The notes under the pieces were generated by a model. The model searched no databases and was not told where the DNA came from. It saw nothing but the letters and a program-made list of their open reading frames with translations. A stretch of DNA of 6,457 nucleotides from JAURVT01 sp049059935 (GTDB lineage Bacteria > Actinomycetota > Actinomycetes > Propionibacteriales > Nocardioidaceae), in the NCBI RefSeq assembly GCF_049059935.1, contig NZ_JBMGQR010000126.1:1-6457 (forward strand), in the 5' to 3' direction. Below, piece by piece: positions 5,206 through 6,457 of this stretch (positions are counted from its first letter, which is position 1; every line of letters begins with the position of its first letter). Both the position numbers and the translations under genes were made by a program.

Positions 5206-6054
5206 AGCACGCGCGCGTTCGCCTGGCTGAAGGGCCACGGCACCCAGAACGACTTCGTGCTGCTCCCCGACCACGACGGCAGCGTGCACGGCGACCTCGA
5301 CCCGGGGTTCGTCGCAGCGCTGTGCCACCGGCGCCGCGGGCTCGGCGCCGACGGCGTCCTGCGCGTCATCCGCACCGAGCACGTCGCTCCCGAGCTGGCC
5401 GGCGACGCCGAGTGGTTCATGGACTACCGCAACGCCGACGGCTCGGTCAGCGAGATGTGCGGCAACGGAGTCCGGGTGTTCGCCAAGCACCTCCTCGACG
5501 AGGGGCTGGTGCCGGCGGGCGAGCCGGTGGCCGTTGGCACCCGCGACGGCGTCAAGACCGTGACGCGCGACGACGACGGCGCGTACTTCGTCGACATGGG
5601 GGTGCCGCGCCTGCTGGGGGAGTCGAAGGTGACCCCGGCGGGACGGACGTTCGCGGCCACCGGCGTCGACATGGGCAACCCGCACGCGGTGGCGTTCGTC
5701 GACGACCTCGCCGACGCGGGCCCGCTCACCGAGGAGCCCGGTTACGACACGTCGCTGTACCCCGACGGCGTCAACATCGAGCTCGTCGTGCGGCGGGGCG
5801 AGCGCCACGTCGCGATGCGCGTCCACGAGCGAGGCTCCGGCGAGACGCTGTCGTGCGGCACGGGCGCGTGCGCCGTCGCGGTCGCCGCGGCCACCGCCGA
5901 CGACGCCCCGCGGCCGGCCACCTACCGCGTCGACCTGCCGGGCGGCACCCTCGTCATCACCTGGCGCGAGGACGGCCGGCTGCTCATGGCCGGACCGGCC
6001 GAGATCGTCGCCGGGGGCGAAATGCACTGGCACGGCGAGGAATCGCGGGCCTAA
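5203..6054 (+). CDS. dapF: Diaminopimelate epimerase
   Basis: This 283-residue cytosolic, cofactor-independent epimerase converts LL-diaminopimelate to meso-diaminopimelate, the immediate precursor of lysine and, in many bacteria, the peptidoglycan cross-linking residue. Two pseudo-symmetric domains are visible. The first has KGHGTQNDF (10-18), HRRRGLGADGVL and YRNADGSVSEMCGNGVR (75-91) with catalytic Cys86. The second has DMGNPH and ERGSGETLSCGTGAC (209-223) with catalytic Cys218. Both Cys and their flanking Gly/Asn residues are intact, so it should be active. Length is typical. The ATG at 5203 places the first motif ten residues in, as in homologues. It lies nine bases after ggt and 48 bases before hflX, the usual dapF-hflX order of actinobacteria. 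If the host is a Nocardioidaceae member with LL-DAP peptidoglycan, this enzyme would mainly serve lysine synthesis; that is inference. Confidence 0.97.
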   Translation: MSTRAFAWLKGHGTQNDFVLLPDHDGSVHGDLDPGFVAALCHRRRGLGADGVLRVIRTEHVAPELAGDAEWFMDYRNADGSVSEMCGNGVRVFAKHLLDEGLVPAGEPVAVGTRDGVKTVTRDDDGAYFVDMGVPRLLGESKVTPAGRTFAATGVDMGNPHAVAFVDDLADAGPLTEEPGYDTSLYPDGVNIELVVRRGERHVAMRVHERGSGETLSCGTGACAVAVAAATADDAPRPATYRVDLPGGTLVITWREDGRLLMAGPAEIVAGGEMHWHGEESRA

Positions 6055-6102
6055 CGTGGCTGTTGTACCCCACACATGCACATCGAGAAGAGACGAGAGC
6101 AC

Positions 6103-6457
6103 ATGACCGAACAGCGACACGAGTGGCTCCCCGCGGACGTCGACGAGACGCCTGAGGAGGGGACCGAGGGCCTCGAGCTCGAGGAGCGCAACGCGCTGCG
6201 CCGTGTGGCTGGTCTGTCCACCGAGCTCCAGGACGTCACCGAGGTCGAGTACCGCCAGCTGCGGCTGGAGCGGGTCGTCCTCGTGGGCGTCTGGACCGAC
6301 GGCACGGCCGAGGACGCCGAGAACTCGCTCACCGAGCTCAAGCTCCTCGCCGAGACCGCTGGCTCGAAGGTGCTTGACGCCATGATCCAGCGCCGTCCCA
6401 AGCCCGACCCCGCCACCTACATCGGCAGCGGCAAGGTGCAGGAGCTCAAGACGGTCG
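6103..6457 (+). CDS. hflX: Ribosome-associated GTPase HflX, N-terminal part (runs off the window)
   Basis: The first 118 residues of HflX, cut by the window end. An acidic, variable start (residues 1-45) leads into the HflX N-terminal domain (GTP_bdg_N): RVVLVGVWTDG (57-67), DAENSLTELKLLAETAG (71-87), then IQRRPKPDPATYIGSGK (95-111), a strongly conserved block. HflX binds the 50S subunit and splits stalled or hibernating 70S ribosomes; its GTPase domain lies beyond the window. The ATG at 6103 is preferred because it gives a typical MTE start and has a purine-rich GAGAG (6095-6099) a few bases upstream. An in-frame ATG at 6076 would add nine residues and cannot be excluded. The gene follows dapF in the same reading frame after a 48-bp gap, with only the dapF TAA between them. 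Confidence 0.93.
   Translation, partial: MTEQRHEWLPADVDETPEEGTEGLELEERNALRRVAGLSTELQDVTEVEYRQLRLERVVLVGVWTDGTAEDAENSLTELKLLAETAGSKVLDAMIQRRPKPDPATYIGSGKVQELKTV

Noticed and set aside
6052..6105. dapF and hflX are in the same frame with no stop after the dapF TAA, suggesting a read-through fusion
   Set aside because: The intervening codons (for example TGT TGT and AGA) are unlike the local codon style, there is a credible hflX start, and the two proteins are separate in related bacteria. Same-frame adjacency is a one-in-three chance event.
3265..6120. A 951-codon open frame on the minus strand antisense to miaA's end, ggt and dapF
   Set aside because: Its product is low-complexity (Arg, Gly, His, Val-rich) with no recognisable domain. 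Long antisense frames are expected opposite GC-rich genes with G/C third positions, and the plus-strand genes carry clear motifs throughout.
4638..6155. A 505-codon plus-strand open frame spanning ggt, dapF and the hflX start
   Set aside because: It is out of frame with all three real genes, its product is Arg/Ala-rich without motifs, and it crosses two genuine gene boundaries.

Overview
The window is very GC-rich, with strong G/C bias at third codon positions and several GTG starts. Its genes match the chromosomal core of an actinobacterium (Actinomycetota). The block of an alanine-rich LigB-like protein, miaA, dapF and hflX corresponds, as I recall it, to the Mycobacterium tuberculosis order Rv2728c-Rv2727c(miaA)-Rv2726c(dapF)-Rv2725c(hflX). 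The extra genes and overall style suggest Nocardioidaceae or Propionibacteriales (Nocardioides/Aeromicrobium-like), but that placement is inference.

Layout. (1) Positions 1-170, plus strand: the C-terminal end of a probable single-stranded DNA-binding (OB-fold) protein. Its last 71 bases overlap, tail to tail, the 3' end of the next gene. (2) 100-1335, minus strand: a DUF1015-family protein. (3) A 50-bp divergent promoter gap, then 1386-2081, plus strand: a LigB-like class III extradiol dioxygenase-fold protein whose second metal-site motif looks degenerate. (4) 2059-2316, minus strand: a small Lys/Asp/Ala-rich helical protein of the Rv0909/MT0933 'antitoxin' family, overlapping the previous gene tail to tail by 23 bp, with no toxin partner beside it. 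(5) An 86-bp divergent gap, then a plus-strand series: miaA (2403-3329), a secreted gamma-glutamyltransferase (3370-5193), dapF (5203-6054) and the N-terminal third of hflX (6103 to the window end).

How the genes fit together. MiaA prenylates A37 of tRNAs reading UNN codons, HflX is a ribosome-associated GTPase, and DapF makes meso-diaminopimelate for lysine and possibly cell wall. These are housekeeping functions joined by conserved gene order rather than one pathway. The ggt gene and the antitoxin-like gene are interruptions of the core order. No gene-free stretch exceeds 86 bp. I see no RNA gene, insertion sequence or CRISPR array.

The most noteworthy signals are regulatory and enzymatic. 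Three starts (dapF, the LigB-like gene and the DUF1015 gene) lie exactly six bases after a TANNNT -10-like hexamer, the arrangement expected for leaderless mRNAs; miaA shows a weaker version. The dapF hexamer overlaps the ggt stop codon. The GGT has a Glu where the canonical enzyme has Asn in the substrate pocket, a shortened lid-loop region and a likely disulfide just before the self-cleavage site. I found no convincing novel multi-gene system; this is mostly a conserved core locus.
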